Part shown: positions 28,928 through 38,526 of the stretch, in pieces
Layout: every line of letters begins with the position of its first letter
How positions within the stretch are numbered: position 1 is the first letter of the stretch
DNA from: Saprospiraceae bacterium
GTDB taxonomy: Bacteria > Bacteroidota > Bacteroidia > Chitinophagales > Saprospiraceae
DNA: 64,000 nucleotides
Assembly (NCBI GenBank): GCA_016717655.1
Contig: JADKFC010000014.1
Location: 1-64,000 of the forward strand
Direction of reading: 5' to 3'
Notes under the pieces: model-generated
Told to the model about the DNA's origin: nothing
The model's input: only the letters and a program-made list of their open reading frames with translations
The model's database searches: none
Made by a program: the position numbers and the translations under genes

Positions 28928-30067
28928 ATGTTTGAAAGTATTGAACACCTTGAAATCATTGAGCACTCGGCCTCAGAATTTGCAAAAAAGCACATCCTTC
29001 CTCATGTGATGGAATGGGACGAGGCTCAGCATTTTCCCATAGATTTGATGAGAGAATTGGGAAAACAAGGTTTTCTTGGAGTTCTGGTACCCAATCAATA
29101 TGGGGGAGCTGGTCTTGGTTATCAGGAATATGTCAGCATCCTAACAGAGATTGGTAAAGTATGTGGATCCATTGGATTATCCGTTGCCGCACATAACAGC
29201 CTTTGTACAGGACATATTCTGGCATTTGGCAACGAGGAACAAAAGCAAAAATATCTACCAAAATTGGCATCTGGTGAAAACATAGGTGCATGGGGATTGA
29301 CGGAAGCCAACACAGGCAGCGATGCCATGAGAATGAAATGCGTAGCCACCGAAGATGGCGATTATTATGTATTGAATGGAACTAAAAACTGGATTACGCA
29401 TGGTAAATCGGGAGATGTAGCCGTGGTGTTGGCCAGGACCGGAGACCTTTTAGATTCAAGAGGTATCACCGCATTTATTGTCGAAAGACAAACACCCGGC
29501 TTTAAAGCTGGTAAAAAAGAAAATAAGTTGGGGATGAGGGCATCCGAGACTGCTGAACTCATATTTGAAGATTGCAGAATTCATAAAAGCCAGGTACTCG
29601 GTCAGGTGGGTGATGGATTTATTCAGGCCATGAAGGTCTTAGATGGGGGAAGAATAAGCATTGCTGCTTTGTCTTTGGGTATTGCCAAAGGTGCCTATGA
29701 AGCTTCTATCAAGTATGCCAAGGAAAGAGAACAATTTGGCCAGCCAATTGCCAATTTTCAAGCGATTTCATTTAAGCTGGCTGACATGGCTACCCGAATT
29801 CAGGCTGCAGAATTATTGACCCGAAAAGCAGCAGAATTGAAAAATAAAGGAGAAAAAGTTACAGAAGCCGGTGCCATGGCCAAATATTACGCTTCAGAAG
29901 TATGTGTTTATGCTTCAAACGAAGCAGTACAAATATTCGGAGGGTATGGCTATACTAAAGATTTTCCTGTGGAAAAATTCTATCGCGATTCTAAACTGTG
30001 TACCATTGGTGAGGGAACAAGCGAAATCCAAAAACTGGTGATTAGCAGATCTATTTTGAAAGGATAA
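28928..30067 (+). CDS. Acyl-CoA dehydrogenase
   Basis: A 379-residue FAD enzyme of the short/medium-chain acyl-CoA dehydrogenase family. FAD-binding segments are GAWGLTEANTGSDAMRM and NWITHG; the first PROSITE-type signature and the C-terminal QIFGGYGYTKDFPVEKFYRD and GEGTSEIQKL are present. The catalytic base is likely the glutamate in the GEGTSEIQ loop. It oxidises acyl-CoA to enoyl-CoA in beta-oxidation or branched-chain amino acid breakdown; chain length cannot be called. It ends one base before the hscA stop on the other strand. Confidence 0.93.
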   Translation: MFESIEHLEIIEHSASEFAKKHILPHVMEWDEAQHFPIDLMRELGKQGFLGVLVPNQYGGAGLGYQEYVSILTEIGKVCGSIGLSVAAHNSLCTGHILAFGNEEQKQKYLPKLASGENIGAWGLTEANTGSDAMRMKCVATEDGDYYVLNGTKNWITHGKSGDVAVVLARTGDLLDSRGITAFIVERQTPGFKAGKKENKLGMRASETAELIFEDCRIHKSQVLGQVGDGFIQAMKVLDGGRISIAALSLGIAKGAYEASIKYAKEREQFGQPIANFQAISFKLADMATRIQAAELLTRKAAELKNKGEKVTEAGAMAKYYASEVCVYASNEAVQIFGGYGYTKDFPVEKFYRDSKLCTIGEGTSEIQKLVISRSILKG

Positions 30068-31933
30068 TCAATCTACTTTTTTACCTGACAATGCAGCACC
30101 TAAGACGCTGTCCATAGCTCTGTGGGTAAAAGGCTGGGCATATTCATTGATTTCCTGGATGAGCCCCATGATGCTATCTTTATTGCCAGTTTCTACCAAT
30201 AATTCTAAGTTTTTCTTTCTCTCAGTTAGTCCATTTAGTTCTTCTGTTGTCATCAATGTAGAATTGAGTGAAATAAACTTTTGGATAGAATCGATAAGTA
30301 GTTTTCCTTCGTTTAATGCTTCAATTCGTTGCTTTTCTTCCATGTCATTTTTTGCATTGTGAATAGAATCTAAAAGCAACATGGCCATTTCTTCATCAGA
30401 TATTCCGTAGGCTGATTTAATCACTACCTCCATCGAAGTCTCAGATCTTAATTCACGGGCCTTTACAGTCAAAATGCCATCTGCATCAAGGGCAAAAACT
30501 ACCTCAATCTTGGGAAGTCCGGCTGGCATAGGAGGAAGGTTGCTTAAAATAAAGGCCCCTAACTTTCTATTGTGTTTCACCAGATCTCTCTCTCCCTGAT
30601 AAACAGTGATAGCCAGGTTCTTTTGCCCATCTTTTGAGGTGGTATAATTTCTGCCTATTCGGGCAGGCACTTTCGTGTTTCTGGGCACTATGACATCCAT
30701 CAAACCACCCAGGGTTTCTATACCCAGTGAAAGAGGGGTTACATCCAATAGTAACAAATCTTTTCTATTACCAGCAAGGATGTCTGCTTGAACAGCTGCG
30801 CCTAAGGCTACTACTTCGTCAGGATTGACATCGTCATGTACCTTGGCCTGAAAATATTGAGACACAGCATTCTTAACTGCAGGTATTCTGGTAGACCCTC
30901 CCACCATGACTACATTGGAAATTTCTGTGATGGCAATGCCAGCGTCTCTCAATGCTGCTGCTGACAATTCAATGGTTTTAAATATGAGAGGTTGAAACAA
31001 CTCCTCCGCTTCGATTTTTGAAAGTGACAAGGTAAGTCCATTCCAAAGCCTGGTAAATACAGTATTTTGAGATAAATGTATCTTGGCCTCTTCTGCTATC
31101 CATTTGAGTTCATACCATTTTTCCAAAGGCAATAATTGCAGTTCGTTTCGATACGTGTTTTTCCACTTTTCAGCAATGGCCAAATCAAAATCATCACCTC
31201 CCAAAAATGTATCCCCTTTCGTAGATAAGACTTCAAAAATCCCATTTTCAATTCGCAAAATGGAGATATCAAATGTACCCCCACCCAAGTCATAAACGGC
31301 AATGGTTTCCTCCATATTTCTGTCAAGTCCCAGACCGTAAGCCAGGCTGGCAGCTGTAGGTTCATTGACAATTCGCAACACATCTAAGCCTGCCAATTTA
31401 CCAGCGTCTCGAGTTGCTTGCCTTTGTGCGTCATTAAAGTAAGCCGGAACTGTAATTACTGCCCGACTAATCTTCCTGTCTAGAGCAGCTTCTGCCTGGA
31501 TAACAAGAGCTTTTAGTATAAAAGAACTTAATTCTACCGGGGTGTAAAACTTATTATTGACGTTTACCCTGACCAGCCCCTCGTCCTCATAATTCTCTAA
31601 AAACGTATAGCCGAAAGTATTTTGGATCTCCTTCATATCCTGGAAGGATTTACCCATTAATCTTTTAATTGAATACAAAGTAGCTTTTGGATCACTTCCC
31701 ATCTGATGTTTTGCCTCAATGCCTACAATGTAAGAGTTGTCCTCAAAGAAGTGAATGATGGAGGGTACCATGGTTTTACCCTTGTAATCCCTTATAATTT
31801 GCGGCTTACCTTCATTGTCGGCAACTGCAATCAAACTATTGGTGGTTCCGAGGTCAATGCCTACGACCAGATCCTGTGATAATGGGGACATTTGAGTCAA
31901 ACTTCCCGTCTTAATGTCAATTGGAATTTTCAT
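30068..31933 (-). CDS. hscA: Hsp70-family Fe-S assembly chaperone HscA
   Basis: A 621-residue Hsp70. The nucleotide domain begins GIDLGTTNSLIA and includes VPAYFNDAQRQATRDAG and YDLGGGTFDISIL; the substrate domain begins near DVTPLSLGIETLGG. The short N-terminal extension MKIPIDIKTGSL and the lower length than DnaK (~640) match HscA of this phylum. HscA works with HscB on the IscU scaffold, but no isc or suf genes are nearby. It lies 44 bases downstream of tsaD on the same strand, so they may be co-transcribed. Confidence 0.85.
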   Translation of the reverse strand: MKIPIDIKTGSLTQMSPLSQDLVVGIDLGTTNSLIAVADNEGKPQIIRDYKGKTMVPSIIHFFEDNSYIVGIEAKHQMGSDPKATLYSIKRLMGKSFQDMKEIQNTFGYTFLENYEDEGLVRVNVNNKFYTPVELSSFILKALVIQAEAALDRKISRAVITVPAYFNDAQRQATRDAGKLAGLDVLRIVNEPTAASLAYGLGLDRNMEETIAVYDLGGGTFDISILRIENGIFEVLSTKGDTFLGGDDFDLAIAEKWKNTYRNELQLLPLEKWYELKWIAEEAKIHLSQNTVFTRLWNGLTLSLSKIEAEELFQPLIFKTIELSAAALRDAGIAITEISNVVMVGGSTRIPAVKNAVSQYFQAKVHDDVNPDEVVALGAAVQADILAGNRKDLLLLDVTPLSLGIETLGGLMDVIVPRNTKVPARIGRNYTTSKDGQKNLAITVYQGERDLVKHNRKLGAFILSNLPPMPAGLPKIEVVFALDADGILTVKARELRSETSMEVVIKSAYGISDEEMAMLLLDSIHNAKNDMEEKQRIEALNEGKLLIDSIQKFISLNSTLMTTEELNGLTERKKNLELLVETGNKDSIMGLIQEINEYAQPFTHRAMDSVLGAALSGKKVD

Positions 31934-31977
31934 CTGTAATCAATATGCAGAAACAAGAGAGGTGCTTAAAAGTTTAT

Positions 31978-32982
31978 TTAAGCTTCATCCATTGCCCATC
32001 TGGGATCTGGAGAAGTTGCAAGATCTGAGAAATCGCCTTCCTGGAATTTGAACCAAGCTGCCATAGCAATCATTCCTGCATTGTCAGTACAATATTGAAT
32101 ATCAGGTACATAGAGTTTCCAACTCAATTCATTAGCCATAGTTAACAAGGTTGTTCTCAGCCCTGAATTGGCTGCAACACCACCGGCAATAGCAATTTCT
32201 GTAATTCCGGTTTGAGTGGCAGCTTGTTTAAGCTTACTCACCAGCATGTGGATGATGGCATTTTGGATAGAGGCACACAAATCATTCAAGTTTTTATCAA
32301 TAAAGTCTGAGTCCTTCTTTTTTTCCTTTTGAAGAAAGTAAAGTACTGAAGTCTTGAAGCCGCTGAAAGAAAAGTCGAGACCTGGCAATTTTGATTCAGA
32401 AAAAGTAAAAACAGCTTTGCCAAGCTTTGCTCTTTTATCTATTTCTGGTCCGGCAGGATAGCCCAAACCCAACATTTTACCCGTTTTGTCAAATGCTTCT
32501 CCGGCAGCATCATCTATTGTCTGGCCCAGAACCACCATTTTAGTTCCACTATTAACTTTCACAATTTGTGTATGACCACCTGATACAGTGAGACATAAGA
32601 AAGGAAAGTTGGGCTTAGGTTCATCAATAAAATGGGCCATGATGTGAGCTTTCATGTGATGCACTTCAATAAGTGGTTTGTCCAGGGCCAATGCTAGTGC
32701 TTTGGCAAAGCTGGCTCCTACCAATAAACTACCCAGCAAGCCAGGCCCTCTGGTAAAGGCAATGGCATCAATGGTTTTAAATTGACATTCAGCCAAAGAC
32801 ATGGCATGATTGACAACTGGAACGATATCAATATGGTGTTGCCTGGAAGCAACTTCTGGCACTACGCCTCCGTATTGTTCATGGATTTTCTGACTACTGG
32901 TAGTGTTAGACAAGACAATGCCATCTACCAAAACAGCGGCAGAGGTATCATCACAACTACTTTCTATGGCAAGAATGGTCAT
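31978..32982 (-). CDS. tsaD: tRNA N6-adenosine threonylcarbamoyltransferase
   Basis: A 334-residue TsaD. ATG 32982 (MTILAIESSCDDTSAAVL) is the better start; an in-frame TTG four codons upstream is not needed. The metal-binding motif HHMKAHIMAH is present, with VSGGHTQIV, AGEAFDKTGKMLGLGYPAG and the C-terminal YCTDNAGMIA. It transfers the threonylcarbamoyl group to A37 of ANN-decoding tRNAs together with TsaB, TsaE and TsaC. Partners are not in this window. Confidence 0.95.
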   Translation of the reverse strand: MTILAIESSCDDTSAAVLVDGIVLSNTTSSQKIHEQYGGVVPEVASRQHHIDIVPVVNHAMSLAECQFKTIDAIAFTRGPGLLGSLLVGASFAKALALALDKPLIEVHHMKAHIMAHFIDEPKPNFPFLCLTVSGGHTQIVKVNSGTKMVVLGQTIDDAAGEAFDKTGKMLGLGYPAGPEIDKRAKLGKAVFTFSESKLPGLDFSFSGFKTSVLYFLQKEKKKDSDFIDKNLNDLCASIQNAIIHMLVSKLKQAATQTGITEIAIAGGVAANSGLRTTLLTMANELSWKLYVPDIQYCTDNAGMIAMAAWFKFQEGDFSDLATSPDPRWAMDEA

Positions 32983-33150
32983 TTTATGGTGCAAATAAAA
33001 ACTTTAATTTTGTCATACACCAAGATTTTCTAAATTTACATCTTATTATTTCAACAAATTCTTCGATTTTGGCGATATTTGTTGGAATTATTTTGATAAT
33101 CAATTATTTAGGTAAATTATTAGAAACCTTAGAAAACAAATAAAATACTT

Positions 33151-33732
33151 ATGAAAGTAGCGATAAACCTACTCCTGACTGCCCTCATATTTCTGTTGAT
33201 TTACATGATCTACACTTCCATTAGAGAGCCTATCGCATTCCAGGAAGAAAAAGGAAGAAGAGTTGATGTTGTCATTGCCCGATTAAAGCAGATCAAAACC
33301 AGTCAGGAAATATACAGATCCATCAAAGGAAATTTTGCAGGAAGCTTTGAAGAGTTGATCAATGTACTAAAGACGGATAAAATCCCTTTTGAAAAGATTG
33401 AAAACGATCCTAGTGATCCTACGAATGAGGATAAATTCATTCGTTCTACCTCTTATGCACCCGCAATAGACACCATTAATGCTATGGGTATCAATCTTGA
33501 TTCAATTCCTTTTGTGCCATTTACCAGTGGTCAAAAATTCGAAATAGCAGCTGATACTATAGAATATCAAAACTCTAAAGTTCCGGTAGTTCAGGTAGGT
33601 ACTAAATGGAAGGTATTTATGGGGCCATTTGGTGATGCCAAATACAAAAAATACGACAAGTATTTTGATCCTGAAAAAATGTTGAAATTTGGTGACTTGA
33701 CCACTCCAAACCTGAATGGAAACTGGGAATGA
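33151..33732 (+). CDS. Membrane-anchored protein of unknown function
   Basis: A 193-residue protein I do not recognise by name. One N-terminal membrane helix (INLLLTALIFLLIYMIY) is followed by a soluble region with KTSQEIYRSIKGNFAGSFEELINVL. That layout, a hydrophobic N-terminus and then a helix reading like 'do-I-have-a-residue-to-process', resembles pseudopilins, but no prepilin cleavage site is visible. The rest is beta-rich (VVQVGTKWKVFMGPFGDA). It starts a plus-strand set with DUF3822 and rsmD; its stop overlaps the next start (ATGA). Confidence 0.7.
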   Translation: MKVAINLLLTALIFLLIYMIYTSIREPIAFQEEKGRRVDVVIARLKQIKTSQEIYRSIKGNFAGSFEELINVLKTDKIPFEKIENDPSDPTNEDKFIRSTSYAPAIDTINAMGINLDSIPFVPFTSGQKFEIAADTIEYQNSKVPVVQVGTKWKVFMGPFGDAKYKKYDKYFDPEKMLKFGDLTTPNLNGNWE

Positions 33733-34460
33733 TCCAAATTGATTTTAGTTCAGACTTTTTAGATAAAGATATTGCCAAGCTGTCTGTCATCTCTGATGCA
33801 GACAGTTTTGTTTATGGCCTATTCGATCATCAGCATTGTATGGTGCACAGAGGCAAACTTTTGCCTGAAAATGCAGCTTTATTCATCAAAGATTGGCAAG
33901 ATAAAGGAGTTACTGTCCATTATATGAGTCCTTCTGCTGCTTTTACACATCTGCCTGTTAATGAACAAGATGGACATAACAATCCCAATATTTATCGAGA
34001 TCATTGGGTAGATGAAAATATCTTATGTTTCTATGAGGACGCTGCAATCATCAATTCCAGTTGGGATTACAAACACATTACAACAGCAAGTTTTCAGTAT
34101 TATTCACTCAAAAATGATAAAAGAATCTGGCTCCATTTTTTGGATCAATCAGTACAGATCGCTTGTTTCGAAGAAGGCAGGTTTATGTTCTTTAATCAAT
34201 ACGAGATTCAAACAGCAGAAGATGTTATTTACTATACTTTTGCTTTAAGCAGACAAGTTTTCCAAACAGAACCGGGCGACATTCATGTCGAATTTTCCGG
34301 GCAGTTAACCCTCAATTCCTCTTTTTACCAGCTATTGTTTCGCTATATAAAAAACCTGGAAGCCGCTCAGCCAACTGCATTTCAGACAAAAAATGAAGAT
34401 TTGGCAGACCATATTTACTTTGATCATTTTTTGAACATCAAGTCGCATGCGCATCATTAG
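33729..34460 (+). CDS. DUF3822 family protein
   Basis: A 243-residue protein of the Bacteroidota-specific DUF3822 type, assigned on its typical position immediately before rsmD and general sequence pattern (DAAIINSSWDYKHI, VIYYTFALSRQVFQTEPGDIHVEFSGQL). The fold is probably an actin-like ATPase relative (as in pilus M-type proteins), but this is an inference. It overlaps the upstream gene by 4 bases and rsmD by 14, so it is tightly coupled in translation. Confidence 0.7.
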   Translation: MIQIDFSSDFLDKDIAKLSVISDADSFVYGLFDHQHCMVHRGKLLPENAALFIKDWQDKGVTVHYMSPSAAFTHLPVNEQDGHNNPNIYRDHWVDENILCFYEDAAIINSSWDYKHITTASFQYYSLKNDKRIWLHFLDQSVQIACFEEGRFMFFNQYEIQTAEDVIYYTFALSRQVFQTEPGDIHVEFSGQLTLNSSFYQLLFRYIKNLEAAQPTAFQTKNEDLADHIYFDHFLNIKSHAHH

Positions 34461-34992
34461 CGGAACCTTTAAAGGCAGAAGGTTTATTCCCCCGGCAAAA
34501 AATTGGCCAACACGACCTACAACCGATGTAGCCAAAGAAGGACTTTTTAATATATTACAAAATAGGTTGGACTTTGAAAGTGTCCGCATGTTGGATCTTT
34601 TTGGAGGAACCGGCAATCATTGTTATGAGTTTATTTCCAGGGGATGTTTGGATGCCACCTATGTTGATCAATATGGGCCAGCTACTCAATTTGTAAAAAA
34701 AATTGCGGAAGAACTCCATATCATGGACCAAATCCACATTGTAAAAATGGATGTGTTTAAATTTATTGAAATGTCGGTAATGGGATATGACTATATTTTT
34801 GCAGGTCCACCCTACCCTTTGCCCAATTTGCGGACGATTCCTGCCAGGATTTTTGAAAAAGGACTGTTAAATAAAAATGGTATCTTTGTACTTGAACACA
34901 ATCCCGACCATGATTTTAAGTCTCATCCCCATTACCAGGAAGAGAGAAAATATGGCACAACAATTTTCAGTTTTTTTATAAATCCTTCATAG
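34447..34992 (+). CDS. rsmD: 16S rRNA (guanine(966)-N2)-methyltransferase RsmD
   Basis: A 181-residue RsmD. The N-terminal RIISGTFKGRRFIPP and RPTTDVAKEGLFNIL are diagnostic, and the SAM motif reads LDLFGGTGNHCYEFISRG. Oddity: the N6/N2-methyltransferase motif IV, normally (D/N)PP(Y/F), reads GPPY here (FAGPPYPLP, ~residue 119). That aspartate normally positions the target amino group. A single base change (GAT to GGT) would account for it, either a real change or a sequence error. It lies 3 bases before argS. Confidence 0.88.
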   Translation: MRIISGTFKGRRFIPPAKNWPTRPTTDVAKEGLFNILQNRLDFESVRMLDLFGGTGNHCYEFISRGCLDATYVDQYGPATQFVKKIAEELHIMDQIHIVKMDVFKFIEMSVMGYDYIFAGPPYPLPNLRTIPARIFEKGLLNKNGIFVLEHNPDHDFKSHPHYQEERKYGTTIFSFFINPS

Positions 34993-34995
34993 TCC

Positions 34996-36839
34996 ATGAA
35001 TTTGCTTCATTCCATAGCCCAATCGTTTGCAGAGGGTGTCTTAAAATTGTATAATCAGGAAGTCGATGCCCATGAAGTATTGATCAACCCCACCAAAAAA
35101 GAATTTGAAGGTGATTTTACCATAGTGGTATTTCCATATAGTAAACCTGCGGACAAAGCACCTGCAGTTATAGGTGAGGAGCTCGGACAACATCTCATTG
35201 AAAATTCATCTTATGTAGAGAAATACAATGTGGTAAATGGTTTTCTCAACCTTTCTTTTAATAACCAGTTTTGGTGGGAGTGTCTCAATAAGATGCACCA
35301 GAGCCCATCGTACGGCATTAGTGAAAAAAATGGTCAAAAAGTTTTGGTTGAATTTTCTTCGCCCAATACCAATAAGCCATTACATCTCGGACATATACGC
35401 AACATTTTGTTGGGGTGGTCTGTAACCAGAATACTGAAGCCTGCGGCTATGAAGTGATCAAAACTCAGGTTATCAATGACAGAGGAATTGCCATTTGTAA
35501 AAGTATGCTTTCCTGGGTGAAATTTGGAGGAGGTGTTACTCCTGCAGAAGCGGGAATAAAAAGTGACCATTTTGTTGGAAATTACTATGTCATATTTGAG
35601 AATAAGTTTCAGGAAGAATACAAAACTTGGCAGGAATCTGAATCAGGACAGCAGTTATTAAAGGAAAAAGGTATCGAGGAAGCAAATGCTGCTTCATTTT
35701 TTAAAGAGTATAAAAATCAATACTTCAATTTATATAGCACACTTGGCAAAGAAGCCAGGGAAATGCTGCAACAATGGGAAGCAGGTGATCCCGCAGTAAT
35801 TGAGTTGTGGAAAAAAATGAATGACTGGGTTTACCAGGGTTTTGAAAGCACGTATAAAAACCTGGGCGTAAGTTTTGACAAAAATTATTATGAGTCTGAG
35901 ACTTATCTGCTGGGCAAAGAGACGGTGGCCATTGGATTGGAGAAAGGAGTATTTCAAAAAGAAGATGACAACAGTGTTTGGATTGATTTGACAGATGTTG
36001 GAATGGATCGCAAAATTGTTTTACGATCAGATGGAACTTCTGTATACATTACCCAGGACATTGGTACTGCAATGTTGAGGCATAAAGATTTTGGTACTGA
36101 AAAAATGATATATACTGTTGCCGATGAACAGGATTACCATTTTAAAGTTCTGTTTGAAATTCTTAAGAGATTAAAAGAACCCTATGCTGACGGTCTGTAT
36201 CACCTGAATTATGGAATGGTGGATCTTACCACAGGTAAGATGAAATCAAGAGAGGGCACCGTAGTTGATGCTGATGATCTTATGGCAGAGGTAATTGAAG
36301 AAGCAGCTGCAGGCTCATCTGAGAGAGGTGAATTGGCCAACCTAAGCAAGGCCGAACAGGACGCCATCATTACTAAAATTGGCATGGCCGCACTTAAGTT
36401 TTTTATCCTGAAGGTACAGCCACGAAAAAGAATGACATTTGATCCGAAAGAATCACTTGACATGCAAGGTCAAACAGGTCCTTACATCCAAAATGCGTAT
36501 GTTCGGATTCAGTCTATATTTAGAAAAGGAGGCAGTTTTAGTATCTTAAATCAGTCGATTCCAAACCTATTGGAGCCTAGTGAAAAGAGCTTGTTGACCA
36601 TGTTGTACTCCTTCCCTGATGTAGTGAATGAAGCCGGGAAGACCTACGACCCTTCCCATTTGGCGAATTTCTGTTATGTTCTTGCCAAAGAATTTCACCG
36701 ATTTTACCATGAGGTCAGAATTCTGGGGGCAGCCACAGAGGAAGAAAAAGCTTTCCGTTTGGGTATTTGCCAAATGACAGCTAAAGTTTTAGAAAAAGGA
36801 ATGAAAATGTTGGGCATTGAAATGCCTGACAGAATGTAA
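34996..36839 (+). CDS. argS: Arginyl-tRNA synthetase, one apparent frameshift
   Basis: ArgRS split into two frames. The first (34996-35457) has the ArgRS N-terminal domain and the HIGH-type motif KPLHLGHIRN. The second continues with ACGYEVIKTQVINDRGIAIC and carries KMKSREGTVVDADDL, the KMSKS-equivalent of this family, and the anticodon-binding domain with a C-terminal GMKMLGIEMPDRM. The frames join if CTGAAG at 35434-35439 lacked one A. The repaired length is 614 residues, normal for this phylum. It is essential and single-copy, so the break is best read as a sequence error. The glnS gene is 19 bases downstream. Confidence 0.92.
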
Positions 36840-36858
36840 CCACCATAAATGAAGTAAA

Positions 36859-38526
36859 ATGTCTGAAGAGAAAATATACTTAAATTTTATTGAGGAGATC
36901 ATTGAAGAAGATCTCAAGAGCAATAAACATGGAGGAAGAATTCACACTCGTTTTCCTCCTGAACCCAATGGATATCTCCACATAGGCCATGTGAAGGCCA
37001 TCACCATCAATTTTGAATTGGCCAAAAAATATGGAGGTAAAACCAATTTAAGGTTTGATGATACCAATCCTACTACTGAGGATACCGAATATGTTGATGC
37101 TATCCAAAAAGACATACAGTGGCTGGGTTACCAATGGGAAGGCAAAGCCCTTTATGCCTCTGACTATTTTGAACAATTATATCAATATGCCCTTCAATTA
37201 ATTGAAAGTGGTGATGCATATGTTGATGACAGTTCAGCAGAGCAGATTGCTGAAATGAAAAAGACGCCTACAGAAGCAGGTGTTGAAAGTCCTTTTCGCA
37301 CAAGATCTATTCAAGAAAACCTGGATCTTTTCAGGAGAATGAAGGCTGGGGAATTTGAAGATGGAAGCAGGGTTTTAAGGGCTAAGGTTGACATGACCTC
37401 ACCCAATATGCACATGCGAGACCCTGTTATTTACAGAATTAAACATGAGCACCACCATAGAACAGGAGATCAATGGTGTATTTATCCAATGTATGATTTT
37501 GCCCATGGCCAGAGTGATAGCATTGAAGGAATTACCCATTCATTGTGTTCATTGGAATTTACCCACCACAGACCTTTGTATGAGTGGTTTATTGAAAAAC
37601 TTGGCATCTTCCCTTCCAGGCAAATAGAATTTGCTCGAATGAATGTTACCTACATGATTACAAGCAAAAGAAAGCTGCTAAAACTCGTGGAAGAAGGCAT
37701 TGTAACAGCATGGGATGACCCAAGGATGCCAACCGTATCAGGAATGCGCAGAAGGGGTTTTCCTGCCGGGGCTCTCAGAGCATTTTGTGAAAAAGCAGGT
37801 GTGGCAAAAAGAGACAATCTCATTGAAATTGAGTTATTAGAGTCATGCGTCAGGGAAGAATTGAATAAAACTTCCCTTAGGGCGATGGTAGTAATGGATC
37901 CTGTCAAGGTGGTAATCACCAATTATCAGGAAGGTGCTACTGAATGGTTAATTGCAGAAAACAACCCTGAGGATGCTGCAGCCGGTGAAAGACAAATGGC
38001 ATTTTCTAGAGAGTTGTTCATTGAAAGGGATGACTTTATGGAAGATCCTCCTAAAAATTATTTCAGATTGTTTCCGGGAGGCACAGTAAGACTCAAACAT
38101 GCCTATATCATTACTTGTCAGGAAGTGGTAAAAGATCAAAATGGTGAAATCGTACAATTAAATTGCACGTATGCTCCTGACAGCAAAAGCGGCTCTGATA
38201 CCAGTGGTATTAAAGTAAAAGGAACCTTGCATTGGGTAGAGGCTAATCTTTCTATCGAAGGTGAAATACGAGATTACGACAGATTGTTTACTGACCCAAC
38301 ACCAGCAGGTCATGAAGACAAAGATGTGTTGGATTTTATAAATCCTCATTCTTTGGTGGTTAATAAAAAAGCAAGGTTCGAGCAATTTTTAGCGAAGGCA
38401 GTGGCGGGATCGCCATACCAATTCTTAAGAAAGGGGTATTATACTGCAGATATGGAAACCAGTGAACAACATCCGGTATTTAATGCTACAGTCAATTTGA
38501 AAGACTCATATAAAGTTCAAAAATAA
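36859..38526 (+). CDS. glnS: Glutaminyl-tRNA synthetase
   Basis: A 555-residue class Ib synthetase, nearly the length of the E. coli enzyme. The HIGH motif is YLHIGHVKAI (His41-His44), preceded by RFPPEPNG; the KMSKS-equivalent is MITSKRKLLKLV. The GlnRS-specific segments PTVSGMRRRGFPAGALRAFC and the C-terminal beta-barrel anticodon domain are complete. It charges tRNA-Gln directly, so this organism need not rely on GatCAB for glutamine. Its stop overlaps the terC ATG by one base. Confidence 0.95.
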   Translation: MSEEKIYLNFIEEIIEEDLKSNKHGGRIHTRFPPEPNGYLHIGHVKAITINFELAKKYGGKTNLRFDDTNPTTEDTEYVDAIQKDIQWLGYQWEGKALYASDYFEQLYQYALQLIESGDAYVDDSSAEQIAEMKKTPTEAGVESPFRTRSIQENLDLFRRMKAGEFEDGSRVLRAKVDMTSPNMHMRDPVIYRIKHEHHHRTGDQWCIYPMYDFAHGQSDSIEGITHSLCSLEFTHHRPLYEWFIEKLGIFPSRQIEFARMNVTYMITSKRKLLKLVEEGIVTAWDDPRMPTVSGMRRRGFPAGALRAFCEKAGVAKRDNLIEIELLESCVREELNKTSLRAMVVMDPVKVVITNYQEGATEWLIAENNPEDAAAGERQMAFSRELFIERDDFMEDPPKNYFRLFPGGTVRLKHAYIITCQEVVKDQNGEIVQLNCTYAPDSKSGSDTSGIKVKGTLHWVEANLSIEGEIRDYDRLFTDPTPAGHEDKDVLDFINPHSLVVNKKARFEQFLAKAVAGSPYQFLRKGYYTADMETSEQHPVFNATVNLKDSYKVQK

